A DNA stretch of 64,000 bases from Ramlibacter cellulosilyticus (lineage in GTDB: Bacteria; Pseudomonadota; Gammaproteobacteria; Burkholderiales; Burkholderiaceae_C), in contig NZ_JACORT010000016.1 of the NCBI RefSeq assembly GCF_014297465.1, forward strand, positions 1 to 64,000, read 5' to 3'. A program made the translations under genes and the position numbers. Positions 41,178-49,545 of the stretch are shown here, piece after piece. The notes under the pieces were generated by a model, which saw nothing but the letters and a program-made list of their open reading frames with translations, ran no database searches and was not told the origin of the DNA. Numbering within the stretch: the stretch's first letter is position 1; each line of letters opens with the position of its first letter.

Positions 41178-43138
41178 GCCGCGAGGCGCACGCGCGCCCG
41201 CAGCAGGGACTGCGCGAGCGCATGCCGCCCCGCGCGCTGCGCGAGCACGTACGACGTGTTCAGGAGTTCGTCGTCGACGATGCCTTCGGCCAGCGCCGCC
41301 TGCGCCCGCTCCAGGGCCAGCGGTTCCTGGCCGGATCGCGCCAGCAGCAGCACTTCCAGCGCGCGCACCGAGGCCGCGCGCGGCTGCACGGCGCGCGCGC
41401 GCTCCAGGAAGGCCATGGCTTCCTCGTGCCTGCCCAGCGCGTCGTAGCCGCGCGCCACGTTCGTGAGCAGCGCGACGACGTCGGGCCGCGAAGCGAGCAC
41501 GCTTTCCCAGACCCAGATGGCGTCGGCCCAGTCGCCCCACCGCGCCATTTCGTCGCCGACCATGGGCGTCACCTTGCGGTAGTGCGGGTTGATCGCGACC
41601 CCTTCGCGCACCAGCCGCAGGACCTCCGCCTTCACGGGAGCGAGGCCGGGGTCGCGCGGATCGGGTGACGCGGCGATGCCCAGCGCGAGGCGCGTGGCAG
41701 CCACCAGCCGGCTTTCGGCCCGCACCGCCTGCACCGTGACGTAGGTGGCGAGCGCGAGGCAGGCCACCGACGCCAGCGCAGCCACGGAAGCGATGCCGGG
41801 CGACCAGCGCAGCGGGCGCACGAGGCGGCCGGATGCGCTGGCCAGGCGCGCGTCCGAGGCGGCCAGCCCGCCCACGCACACCGCGAACAGCAGGCCCGTC
41901 GCGGCCAGCCGCCAGGGGAAGCCGATGTTGCTGACCACGAGCAGGGCGAGCAGGCTCGCGAGGAACACGGCGCGGCCGGGCCGCTCCGCGTCCGCTTCCG
42001 GCCCGCCGCCGCGCAGCGTGCGCCAGGCGGCCTGCAGCAGCCACGCGGAAAGCAGCAGCAGGAAGATCCAGCCCACGAGGCCGTACTCCGCGACGAGCTG
42101 CAGGAACTCGTTGTGCACGTAGTAGTCGGTCTCGACCTGCGCGCCTTCGGACTGGTAGGGCGGGATGGCGCTTTCCCAGGCGCCGGCCCCGACGCCGCCC
42201 AGCGGCCGGTCCGCGATCACGCGCAGGGTGTCCCGCCACATCACCATGCGCACGTTGAGCGAGTGGTCCGAGGGCTGGATCGACTGCGCCCGGTGCAGCC
42301 CGCGCGCAAGCGGCGTCGCCCCGTAGCCCTCCTCCACGATCGCGCGGTTGCCGCTGGGGATGCTGCCCAGCACCAGCACCGTGCCCACCAGCACGCCCAG
42401 CGCGGCGGCGCGTTGCCGCAGCGGCCACCTCGCGCATTCCAGTCGATCGCCGCAGCGCCAGGCGGCCAGCGGCAGCACGACCCCGGCCAGCAGCCACATG
42501 GCGATCAGCGCGCCGCGGGTGCCCGTCATGCACAGCGCGGTGACGACGAAGCCGGTGCTGGCGGCCAGCAGCACCGTGGCACGCACGCTGCGCGCCTGCG
42601 CGAGCAGCAGCCCCGCGAACGGCAGCGTGCACACCGCGAACTCGGCGAAGAAGTTGCGATTGACGAAGGTGGAGGCCGGCTGCGGGCCTTGGGGGAAGAG
42701 CGCCAGCGCGCCCCAGAACTGCCACGCGGTCCACGCGGAGGCGATCACCGCGCCGGCATGCACGCACCACGCCAGCAAGGGCAGGCGCTCGCGCGAGAAG
42801 GTGTTCAGCGCGAGCCAGGCCGCGACCGTGAACACGAACCAGCGCACCGCCTCCACGCCCGCGAGCCAGGTGTGCGACCAGGCCATGCTGCCCAGGGCAT
42901 AGGCGCAAAGCAGCGCGGGCAGCCACAGCGCGGCGTGCCAGAGCGGAGGCTCGCCGGAGGCACGCCGCTGCCACACGAACACGAGCGCGCCCAGCAGGGC
43001 TGCGAAGGCAGCGATGGCGGACTTGAGCGTGTCCTGCAACAGCTCCTCGGTGGTGGCTCCCAGCGCAGGCGCCAGCAGCAGGCCGGCGGCCAGCAAGGCG
43101 AGCGCGGCACCCTCGCCGCTCCGGGAACGATCCGTCAC
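41153..43138 (-). CDS. O-antigen ligase family (Wzy_C-like) membrane protein with helical-repeat tail
   Basis: The product has 661 residues. The N-terminal ~440 residues hold about ten or more membrane helices, with the family hallmarks FVNRNFFAEFAVC, a large periplasmic loop with 'RMVMWRDTLRVIADRPLGGVGAGAWE' and VHNEFLQLVAEYGLVGWIF. These match the O-antigen ligase/polymerase (WaaL/Wzy/PglL) superfamily that joins polysaccharide to lipid A or protein in the periplasm. The last ~200 residues form TPR-like helices (WESVLASRPDVVALLTNVARGYDALGRHEEA...). The GTG start at 43138 overlaps the stop of the upstream gene (GTGA). No glycan genes are nearby, so protein O-glycosylation is a possible alternative. 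The exact substrate cannot be read. Confidence 0.8.
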   Translation of the reverse strand: MTDRSRSGEGAALALLAAGLLLAPALGATTEELLQDTLKSAIAAFAALLGALVFVWQRRASGEPPLWHAALWLPALLCAYALGSMAWSHTWLAGVEAVRWFVFTVAAWLALNTFSRERLPLLAWCVHAGAVIASAWTAWQFWGALALFPQGPQPASTFVNRNFFAEFAVCTLPFAGLLLAQARSVRATVLLAASTGFVVTALCMTGTRGALIAMWLLAGVVLPLAAWRCGDRLECARWPLRQRAAALGVLVGTVLVLGSIPSGNRAIVEEGYGATPLARGLHRAQSIQPSDHSLNVRMVMWRDTLRVIADRPLGGVGAGAWESAIPPYQSEGAQVETDYYVHNEFLQLVAEYGLVGWIFLLLLSAWLLQAAWRTLRGGGPEADAERPGRAVFLASLLALLVVSNIGFPWRLAATGLLFAVCVGGLAASDARLASASGRLVRPLRWSPGIASVAALASVACLALATYVTVQAVRAESRLVAATRLALGIAASPDPRDPGLAPVKAEVLRLVREGVAINPHYRKVTPMVGDEMARWGDWADAIWVWESVLASRPDVVALLTNVARGYDALGRHEEAMAFLERARAVQPRAASVRALEVLLLARSGQEPLALERAQAALAEGIVDDELLNTSYVLAQRAGRHALAQSLLRARVRLAAQTSASSR

Positions 43139-44001
43139 GCGAGGGGCAAGGAGCTCGTCATCGTGATGTGCGGGATGCCGGCTTCGTCGTACGGCTCGCC
43201 CTGCGGCTGGAAGCCCATGCGCGCGTAGAACTCGCGCGCCGTGCGCTGCGCGTGCAGCTCGATGCCCTTGTCGCCGCGGCGCTGCGCCTGCGCGGCCAGC
43301 GCGCGCAGCACCTGCTCGCCGAAGCCGCGGCCGCGCAGCACCTGGTGCACGGCCATGCGGCCGATCTTGGCGGTGCCGTCCTGCGCCGGGAGCAGGCGAC
43401 CGGTCGCCACGGGCTGGCCGAGCCGGTTGTACGCCACGGCGTGCACGGAGCGGGCATCGTCCTCGTCCCATTCGAGGTCGGCGGGGATGCGCTGCTCGCG
43501 CACGAACACCTCGGTGCGGATGCGGCCCGCATCCTCGCCGAGCTCGGCCCAGTTGCCCGTCTTCACCTGCAACATGTCCTCGCCCTTCTCGTAGCCGAGG
43601 AGCACGTCGCGCAGCGCTTGCGGCACGGGGCGCGACGTCTGCGTGGCCGGGTCGGCGAACACGTAGACCAGCTCGCAGGTGATCAGGAGGTCCTCGCCGC
43701 GGAAGATGGCGCCCAGGAACTGCATGGAGGAATTGCCGATGCGCGCGCACTTCAGGGCGACGTCCAGCCGGTCGTCCATGCGGGCGGAGGCGTGGAACTC
43801 CACCGTCGCCTTCTTGACGTACAGGTCGCCCTGCAGCTGGTGCATTGCCTCCTCGTACGGCATCGCGAGCGCCCGCCAGTAGTCGGCCACCGCGGTGTCG
43901 AAGTACATCAGGTAGTGGGCATTGAAGACGATCTTCTGCATGTCCACCTCGGCCCAGCGGACCCGCAGCTTGTGGAAGAACCGGAAATCGTCTCTCTTCA
44001 T
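43135..44001 (-). CDS. Hotdog acyl-CoA thioesterase fused to a GNAT acetyltransferase
   Basis: The product has 288 residues with two domains. Residues ~1-140 form a 4HBT/YbgC-type hotdog thioesterase: RVRWAEVDMQKIVFNAHYLMYFDTA carries the Asp of the active-site helix. Residues ~145-288 form a GNAT domain of the ElaA/YjcF type: RIRTEVFVREQRIP, the acetyl-CoA loop VLRGRGFGEQVLRAL, then AREFYARMGFQPQGEPYDEAGIPHITM. The ATG at 44001 is chosen because it overlaps the upstream stop as ATGA; a start three codons earlier is also possible. The gene overlaps the O-antigen-ligase-like gene downstream. Hydrolysis of small acyl-CoAs plus acyl transfer is plausible, but the substrates are unknown. Confidence 0.88.
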   Translation of the reverse strand: MKRDDFRFFHKLRVRWAEVDMQKIVFNAHYLMYFDTAVADYWRALAMPYEEAMHQLQGDLYVKKATVEFHASARMDDRLDVALKCARIGNSSMQFLGAIFRGEDLLITCELVYVFADPATQTSRPVPQALRDVLLGYEKGEDMLQVKTGNWAELGEDAGRIRTEVFVREQRIPADLEWDEDDARSVHAVAYNRLGQPVATGRLLPAQDGTAKIGRMAVHQVLRGRGFGEQVLRALAAQAQRRGDKGIELHAQRTAREFYARMGFQPQGEPYDEAGIPHITMTSSLPLA

Positions 44002-44993
44002 GCCTGCCATGCGTGTTGCAGGGCCGCCGCGGCATCCGCGTGCGCCTGCCGGGCTTCCGGCAGCGCGCGGCCCATCTTGATGAATTCGTGCGTGACGCCG
44101 CGGTAGATCTCCAGGTCCACCACGACGCCGGCTGCGCGCAGTTTATCCGCGTAGTGCAGCCCGTCGTCGCACAGGGGGTCGCATTCGGCGAGGCCGAACC
44201 ACGCCGGTGCGACGCCTTCCACGTCGGGCGTGTTCAGCGGCGCGAAGCGCCAGTCGTCGCGCGCCGCCTCCGCGATGTACTGGCCGAAGAAGTACTCGAT
44301 GTGGGCCTGCTCCAGAACCACGCCTTCGTGGTACCGGCGGTGCGACGGCGCCTCCTGGCGGGCGGCGCAGCCGGGATAGAAGAGGAGTTGCAGGGCCACC
44401 GGCAGCCCAGCGTCGCGCGCGAGCATGGCACAGACGGTCGCGAGGGTGCCACCGGCACTGTCGCCTCCCAGGGCAAGGCGGCTGCCGTCCAGGCCGAGGG
44501 CGGCAGCTTCGCGGGCCACGGACTGCACCGCGTCCCACGCGTCCTCCACCGCCGTCGGGAAACGGTGCTCCGGCGCCAGCCGGTAGCCTACCGACACCAC
44601 GGCACAGCCGCCGTCGCGCGCCAGCACGCGGCACAAGGTGTCGTGGCTGGCGATGCTGCCGATGGTGAAGCCGCCGCCATGGAAGTAGACCAGCACCGGC
44701 AGCCTGCCTTCCGAGGGCGCGTACAGCCGCGCGGGGATGCTGTCGCCGTCGCGCGTGGGGATGCGCAGGTCCTGCACCCGCGCCAGTTCCGGCCGGGGCA
44801 CTTCCAGCACGCCCGCACCGGCCTCGTAGGCCGCGCGTGCCTGCGCGGGCGGCAGGCGGTACAGCGGCGTGTGCCCCGCGCGGGCCATGCGCTCCAGCAC
44901 CGAACGCATGGCCGGTGTCAGTTCGGGAAACTGCGGAAGGAATGTCACGTGGAAGGCAGCGCTTCGGGCGGCGCCCGGATTAAAGTCAGCCAT
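43998..44993 (-). CDS. Alpha/beta hydrolase (hormone-sensitive lipase family esterase)
   Basis: The product has 331 residues from the ATG at 44993, which has AGGA five bases upstream. An upstream ATG at 45026 would run into the divergent gene. The family marks are the oxyanion motif HGGG (105-108), the nucleophile elbow GDSAGG (177-182, Ser179), the acid in AECDPLCDDG and the His in GVTHEFIKMG. Such enzymes hydrolyse short-chain esters in the cytoplasm. The stop codon overlaps the start of the thioesterase-GNAT gene, so these genes probably share a transcript. Confidence 0.92.
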   Translation of the reverse strand: MADFNPGAARSAAFHVTFLPQFPELTPAMRSVLERMARAGHTPLYRLPPAQARAAYEAGAGVLEVPRPELARVQDLRIPTRDGDSIPARLYAPSEGRLPVLVYFHGGGFTIGSIASHDTLCRVLARDGGCAVVSVGYRLAPEHRFPTAVEDAWDAVQSVAREAAALGLDGSRLALGGDSAGGTLATVCAMLARDAGLPVALQLLFYPGCAARQEAPSHRRYHEGVVLEQAHIEYFFGQYIAEAARDDWRFAPLNTPDVEGVAPAWFGLAECDPLCDDGLHYADKLRAAGVVVDLEIYRGVTHEFIKMGRALPEARQAHADAAAALQHAWQA

Positions 44994-45015
44994 CCATCCT
45001 AAGGGACGCCGCGTC

Positions 45016-46152
45016 ATGGCCCTCATCTACTACGTCACCCAGATCCAGTTCGAGTTCGGCGCCATCCGGCTGCTGAAGCAGGAATGCGAGCGCGTCGGCA
45101 TCCGCAAGCCGCTGGTGGTCACCGACACGGGCGTGCGCGCCGCCGGCGTGCTGCAGAAGGCGCTGGATGCCCTCGAAGGCGTGCCGCACGCCGTCTTCGA
45201 CCAGACACCGTCGAACCCGACGGAAGCGGCCGTGCGCGCCGCCACCGGGATCTACAAGTCCCAGGGGTGCGACGGGCTCGTCGCCGTGGGCGGCGGCTCG
45301 GCCATCGACTGCGCCAAGGGCGTGGCGATCGCCGCCACGCACGAAGGCCCGCTCACCCGCTACGCGACCATCGAAGGCGGCTCGCCGCGCATCACGGAAA
45401 AAGTCGCCCCGCTGATCGCGGTGCCCACCACCAGCGGCACGGGCAGCGAAGTGGCGCGCGGCGCGATCATCATCGTCGACGACCACCGCAAGCTGGGCTT
45501 CCATTCCTGGCACCTGGTGCCGAAGACGGCGATCTGCGACCCCGAGCTCACCCTCGGCCTGCCGCCCAAGCTGACGGCCGCGACCGGCATGGATGCCATC
45601 GCGCATTGCATGGAGACCTTCATGTCGTCGGCCTTCAACCCGCCCGCCGACGGCATCGCGCTCGACGGGCTGGAGCGCGGCTGGGCCAACATCGAGCGCG
45701 CCACCCGGGACGGCAGCGACCGCGAGGCACGCCTGAACCTGATGAGCGCGTCCATGCAGGGCGCGATGGCCTTCCAGAAGGGACTGGGCTGCGTGCACTC
45801 GCTGAGCCACAGCCTGGGCGGCGTCGATCCGCGGCTGCACCACGGCACGCTGAACGCGATGTTCCTGCCGGCGGTGGTGCGCTTCAACGCGCAGGCGCCT
45901 TCCGTGCAGAAGGACCGCCGCCTCGACCGCATGGCGCGCGCCATGGGCTTGCGCTCCGGCAACGACATCCCCGACGCGATCCGCGACATGAACGCCCGCC
46001 TGGGCCTGCCCTCGGGCCTGGCCGCGATGGGCGTGCAACGCGCGCAGTTCGACGAGATCATCAAGGGCGCGATGGCCGACCACTGCCACAAGACGAACCC
46101 GCGCGAAGCGAGCCGGGAGGATTACGTGGAGATGCTGGAGGCGTCGCTCTGA
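45016..46152 (+). CDS. Iron-type alcohol dehydrogenase
   Basis: The product has 378 residues of the group III metal-dependent alcohol dehydrogenase family. These enzymes reduce aldehydes or oxidise alcohols with NAD(P)H in the cytoplasm. The nucleotide-binding loop is seen as VAVGGGSAIDCAKG and PTTSGTGSE. The metal ligands are in GMDAIAHCMETF (Asp and His), VHSLSHSLGG (His) and LHHGTLNAMFLP (His). The start ATG at 45016 follows AAGGGA at 45001-45006. Relatives include maleylacetate reductases and 4-hydroxybutyrate dehydrogenases, so the substrate is open. Only 22 bp separate it from the divergent hydrolase. A repeat cluster follows its stop. Confidence 0.9.
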   Translation: MALIYYVTQIQFEFGAIRLLKQECERVGIRKPLVVTDTGVRAAGVLQKALDALEGVPHAVFDQTPSNPTEAAVRAATGIYKSQGCDGLVAVGGGSAIDCAKGVAIAATHEGPLTRYATIEGGSPRITEKVAPLIAVPTTSGTGSEVARGAIIIVDDHRKLGFHSWHLVPKTAICDPELTLGLPPKLTAATGMDAIAHCMETFMSSAFNPPADGIALDGLERGWANIERATRDGSDREARLNLMSASMQGAMAFQKGLGCVHSLSHSLGGVDPRLHHGTLNAMFLPAVVRFNAQAPSVQKDRRLDRMARAMGLRSGNDIPDAIRDMNARLGLPSGLAAMGVQRAQFDEIIKGAMADHCHKTNPREASREDYVEMLEASL

Positions 46153-46161
46153 GAGCGTGCG

Positions 46162-46307
46162 GATCGCTGGGGTGCGCTGCGCGCAACCCAGCCTACGAAG
46201 GCGGCGCGCAACGGGCGTGGTGATCGCTGGGGTGCGCTGCGCGCAACCCAGCCTACGAAGAAGCGCACGAGGCCCGTAGGCTGGGTTGCGCGCAGCGCAC
46301 CCCAGCG
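46162..46307. repeat. Two direct and one inverted copy of a REP-like palindromic element
   Basis: A 39-bp sequence (gatcgctggggtgcgctgc...) is exactly repeated at 46162-46200 and 46222-46260, a 60-bp period. The inner 33 bp (46165-46197 and 46225-46257) recurs exactly, inverted, at 46275-46307. Each copy is itself near-palindromic (GCTGGG...CCCAGC). The inverted copy abuts the TAA of the patatin gene, so the array fills the space between two converging genes. Strong hairpins are expected and may stop transcription from both sides. Confidence 0.9.
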
Positions 46308-47396
46308 TTACAACGCCTCCACCCTCCCCACCTCCGGCCTCTCGAGCCACTCCGCGAATTCCTCCGCCAGCCGCCGGCTCGCACTCGCCGCCGCCGTCCA
46401 GTCCCGGATCCGCGCCGGCAAATCCTGCCCGTACCGTGCGAAATCCGTCCGGTCCGGCAGTTTCGCGTTCGGCAGCGTCCGCACCCATTCCGGGTCCGGC
46501 GCCAGCACGATCATGCGATCCAGGAACGCCGTGGCCCGGTGCCGCCACTTGAGGCCCTTGTCCAGCCATCCCGGCACCACCGCCTTCTGGAAGTGCGGAT
46601 AGAGCACGAGCCCGGGTCCCGGGCCGCAGTCGTACTTCAGGTGCAGGTGGTAGTCCGTGATGCCGCCGTCCCAATACGCGCCGGGCGGTGCGCCGGGGAT
46701 GTCGTGCACCGCCTGCAGCACGAAGGGGATGGAGCAACTGGCCTGCAGCGCCGGCTGGAAGTTCGCGTCCGTCAGCAGCACCTGCCGCGTCGGGAAGTCA
46801 CCGGTGGCGAAAGGCAGCGGACACGGCGTGCCCTGCTCCGGCGCGGAGAACACCACGCGCTCCAGCCAGGCGCCCATCGCCTTGCGGTGCACGGTGTTGC
46901 TCACGAAGGCGCCGAGATACCCCAGCGGCGTCGCGATGCGGTGCTCGCGCCCGAGCAGGTGCCGGCCGCGCGCCGTCACGATGTGCAGCCGGAACCGCGG
47001 ATGCGTCAGCACTTCCTCGATGCGACCGCCATAGAACGCTTCCAGCCCTTCGGCGAAGCGCTGCGACACGTGCGCCGCCGTGGGCGCGCGCCGGCCCGGC
47101 GGCAGGTCGTAGTTCTGGGCGATGTAGTCGCGCTCCAGCCGCTCGAAGGCCTGCACCGGTTCGCGCAGGCAGGCCGTGGCCATGCGCCACGCGCCGATGG
47201 AAGCGCCGACGAGGTGGATGGTGTGGTCGGTGGCGGGCAGCCACTGGCCGAAGAGGAAGCGGTCCAGGGGACCGAGGATCAGTCCCTTGGGGCCGCCCGC
47301 CGCGGCCGGGACGACGCCGACATCGCCCGCGCGCAACCCGTGCTGTTCGATGTGCCGGCGCGCGAGAGGGCCGGCGTAGATGCGCAAGGCTCGCAT
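46308..47396 (-). CDS. Patatin-like phospholipase
   Basis: The product has 362 residues. Patatin enzymes use a Ser-Asp dyad to hydrolyse phospholipids. The nucleophile motif GASIGAW (GxSxG) and the Asp motif WDGGITDYH are both present, as is an early 'AAAGGPKGLILGPLDRFLF' segment that resembles the oxyanion loop. There is no signal peptide, so it is probably cytoplasmic or injected. The TAA stop abuts the repeat array at 46275-46307. It starts 27 bp after the kinase gene on the same strand and may be co-transcribed with it. Confidence 0.88.
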   Translation of the reverse strand: MRALRIYAGPLARRHIEQHGLRAGDVGVVPAAAGGPKGLILGPLDRFLFGQWLPATDHTIHLVGASIGAWRMATACLREPVQAFERLERDYIAQNYDLPPGRRAPTAAHVSQRFAEGLEAFYGGRIEEVLTHPRFRLHIVTARGRHLLGREHRIATPLGYLGAFVSNTVHRKAMGAWLERVVFSAPEQGTPCPLPFATGDFPTRQVLLTDANFQPALQASCSIPFVLQAVHDIPGAPPGAYWDGGITDYHLHLKYDCGPGPGLVLYPHFQKAVVPGWLDKGLKWRHRATAFLDRMIVLAPDPEWVRTLPNAKLPDRTDFARYGQDLPARIRDWTAAASASRRLAEEFAEWLERPEVGRVEAL

Positions 47397-47423
47397 CGGC
47401 GCGATTCTACGGAGCGCGCGAAG

Positions 47424-48530
47424 TCAGCCGAAGGCGATGGCGATCGCGCCCATGCCGGCGAGCAGGTAGGCCGCGGCCCAGCCGAGCCAGCCGTAGCGCA
47501 CGCGCGGCTGCTTCTGGGGCACCGGCTCCGCCTCGTTGCGCAGCAGGCGCTGCAGGCCGGCGGTGGAGTCGAACAGCGGCGACAGGCCCAGTCCCTCGGG
47601 CGGCCGCTCGATCAGCTGCGTGCTGTCGGCGGCGAGCGTGGACGCGTACGGGTCCGAGGACGATGGCGCGGCCGACGCAACGGGGCGCGAACGGCTCGCC
47701 ACGGCACGGCATTGCGTCAGGTCGCGGGCCATCTCCGCGGCGTCCTGGTAGCGCTCGTTCGGGTTCTTCTGCATGGCCCGCGCGATCACGAGGTCGACCG
47801 ACCCCGGCACTTCCGGGCGCAGTTCGGTCAGCGCCGTGGGCGGCGACCGCATGATCGCGTTGAGCAGCGCCCCGAGGTTTTCCGCCGAGAACGCGGGCTG
47901 CCCCGAGAGCATCTCGTACAGCAGCACGCCGAGCGAGAAGATGTCGCTGCGGTGGTCCACCGGGTGGCCGCCCACCTGCTCGGGCGACATGTACTTGGGC
48001 GAGCCCATCATCGTGCCGCTCTGCGTGCGCACGTCCGAGGACTTCATGCGGGCGATGCCGAAGTCCATGATCTTGGCGTGCCGCTCCGCCAGCAGCATGA
48101 TGTTGCCCGGCTTCACGTCGCGGTGGACCACGCCGCGCGCATGCGCGACCGACAGCGCCGATGCAACCTGCGCCGCGATGTCCAGCGCCTCGTCGATCGG
48201 CATCGGGCCGGCCTGCATCCGGTCCTTCAGCTCGGTGCCTTCGAGCAGCTCCATGGCGATGTACAGCCAGTCGCCTTCGCGCCCGAGGTCGTGGATGGTG
48301 ATGATGCCCGGGTGGTTCAGCCCGCCCGCGGCCTTCGCTTCCTGGATGAAGCGCGCCTCGAGGTTGCGGCGCTCCGCGGAGTTCTCCTCCTCGGGCAACA
48401 GAAGCGTCTTCACCGCGACCTGCCGCTGCAGCGACGCGTCCTCGGCGAGGTAAACGACGCCCATGGCGCCGCGACCGAGCTCGCGCACGACGCGGTAGCG
48501 GCCGAAATGGGTGACGGGGGGCGTGTTCAC
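47424..48530 (-). CDS. Membrane-anchored Ser/Thr protein kinase (Hanks type)
   Basis: The product has 368 residues. The kinase domain (~11-270) has the glycine loop GRGAMG (19-24), Lys41 in VAVK, the catalytic HRDVKPGN (Asp138), DFG (156-158) and the activation-segment GSPKYMSPEQ. All active residues are intact, so it should phosphorylate proteins. A Ser/Pro-rich linker leads to one C-terminal membrane helix (GWLGWAAAYLLAGMGAIAIAFG) with almost nothing beyond it, so the kinase faces the cytoplasm and has no extracellular sensor. The start is a GTG at 48530, ten bases after the stop of the cyclase-like/PEGA gene. The two are very likely one operon and may act together. Confidence 0.93.
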   Translation of the reverse strand: MNTPPVTHFGRYRVVRELGRGAMGVVYLAEDASLQRQVAVKTLLLPEEENSAERRNLEARFIQEAKAAGGLNHPGIITIHDLGREGDWLYIAMELLEGTELKDRMQAGPMPIDEALDIAAQVASALSVAHARGVVHRDVKPGNIMLLAERHAKIMDFGIARMKSSDVRTQSGTMMGSPKYMSPEQVGGHPVDHRSDIFSLGVLLYEMLSGQPAFSAENLGALLNAIMRSPPTALTELRPEVPGSVDLVIARAMQKNPNERYQDAAEMARDLTQCRAVASRSRPVASAAPSSSDPYASTLAADSTQLIERPPEGLGLSPLFDSTAGLQRLLRNEAEPVPQKQPRVRYGWLGWAAAYLLAGMGAIAIAFG

Positions 48531-48540
48531 GGGCAGGGCC

Positions 48541-49482
48541 TCACCACCACTTGTACTTGTCGATCCACTTGTCCAGCTTCTCGCCTGGCGTGTTCTGCCG
48601 CGGGGCGACGGGACGCGCCTTGCGCGCCGGCGGCGCCGGCGGCGGGAACACGTGCTTCAGCTCCATGAGCTCGCCGGGCTTCAGCTGCACCTCGGTCTTC
48701 ATGGGCGGCAGCTTGCCGTTGCGGACCTCGATGACGTGCGGCCCCGGCGGCAGCGAGATGCGCACCAGCGGCGGCGCGTTGCCGCGGGCTTCGCCGTCCA
48801 CGAACACCTCGCCCGCGGGCTTGATGTCCAGGACCAGCAGCGCCGGCCGGTGCTGCTCCTCGTAGTACTCGCGCGCCTGCCGGCCGGCCAGTCCCGCGGT
48901 CAGCAGCAGGGCCACGCCGAGCGAGCCGACGATGGTGCGCCGCACGGCACGCCGGCGCGCGGGCAGCGGGTCGAACACGAAGAGCGCGTGCGAGCGCAGG
49001 CGTTCGTCGACGAAGTCGCCGGCGGCGCGCAGCATCTCCGCTTCCTGCGGCCAGCGCTGCGCGAGCGCCTCGCGGAAGGATTGCGAGGCGAGCACCGGAT
49101 GCTCGCCCGCGAAGCCGGCCAGGGCCGCGGCCGTCTCGACCCCGTCGCCCTGCACGCGTGCCTCGCCCAGCGACTCGCCCGTGGCGAGCACGGGCCCGTG
49201 ATGCAGGCCGATGCCCAGGCCGGGATCCTTGGTGTGCTGCGCCGCAAGACGCGCGGCGCGCAGGGCCAGCGCGGGATCGCCCTCGCCCACCACGGCGAGG
49301 CCGTCCGGGGCCTCGAGCACCACGCGCCGGTCCTCCGCCCAGGCGGCGAGGGCCGCACGGAGCGTGGCGGCCAACTGGGTGCGGCGGCGCGACTGGGCGC
49401 TCGGAAGCTCGTCCCCCCAGCCGCGCATGCGCAGGAACAGCACGCTTGCCGGGATCGGCAAGGGCGCGGACTCGGTCGTCAT
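48541..49482 (-). CDS. Degenerate class III cyclase-like protein with membrane helix and PEGA domain
   Basis: The product has 313 residues from the ATG at 49482. Residues ~12-165 resemble a class III nucleotidyl cyclase domain (VLFLRMRGW, APDGLAVVGEG, GIGLHHGPV, VQGDGVETAAALAG). The first metal-binding Asp expected in F-x-D-x-x-G is replaced (FLRMRGW), and the central GDG is PDG, so it is probably inactive. A membrane helix follows (TIVGSLGVALLLTAGLAG, ~180-200), then a PEGA-type domain (VLDIKPAGEVFVDGEARGNAPPLVRISLPPGPHVIEV) and a Pro/Lys-rich tail ending KYKWW. PEGA domains often occur in bacterial Ser/Thr kinase systems. Next to a kinase gene it may be a regulator or substrate of that kinase; this is inference. 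Confidence 0.75.
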   Translation of the reverse strand: MTTESAPLPIPASVLFLRMRGWGDELPSAQSRRRTQLAATLRAALAAWAEDRRVVLEAPDGLAVVGEGDPALALRAARLAAQHTKDPGLGIGLHHGPVLATGESLGEARVQGDGVETAAALAGFAGEHPVLASQSFREALAQRWPQEAEMLRAAGDFVDERLRSHALFVFDPLPARRRAVRRTIVGSLGVALLLTAGLAGRQAREYYEEQHRPALLVLDIKPAGEVFVDGEARGNAPPLVRISLPPGPHVIEVRNGKLPPMKTEVQLKPGELMELKHVFPPPAPPARKARPVAPRQNTPGEKLDKWIDKYKWW

Positions 49483-49518
49483 CCGCCCAGGCAGCTGTGG
49501 AACATGTGCACTATTGTG

Positions 49519-49535
49519 GCCCGGCATGGCCGGGC
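49519..49535 (-). terminator. Short hairpin downstream of tex
   Basis: The inverted repeat GCCCGG-CATGG-CCGGGC lies ten bases past the tex stop, in the 63-bp gap before the cyclase-like gene on the same strand. No T run follows on the - strand, so it may only weaken read-through. Confidence 0.35.
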
Positions 49536-49545
49536 TGCCTACAGG

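Noticed and set aside
46162..46307. CRISPR array
   Set aside because: There are only two direct copies plus one inverted copy, the repeats are near-palindromic and no cas genes are nearby.
48541..49482. Active adenylate/guanylate cyclase
   Set aside because: The metal-binding Asp of the first strand and the central GDG are not present, so catalysis is unlikely.
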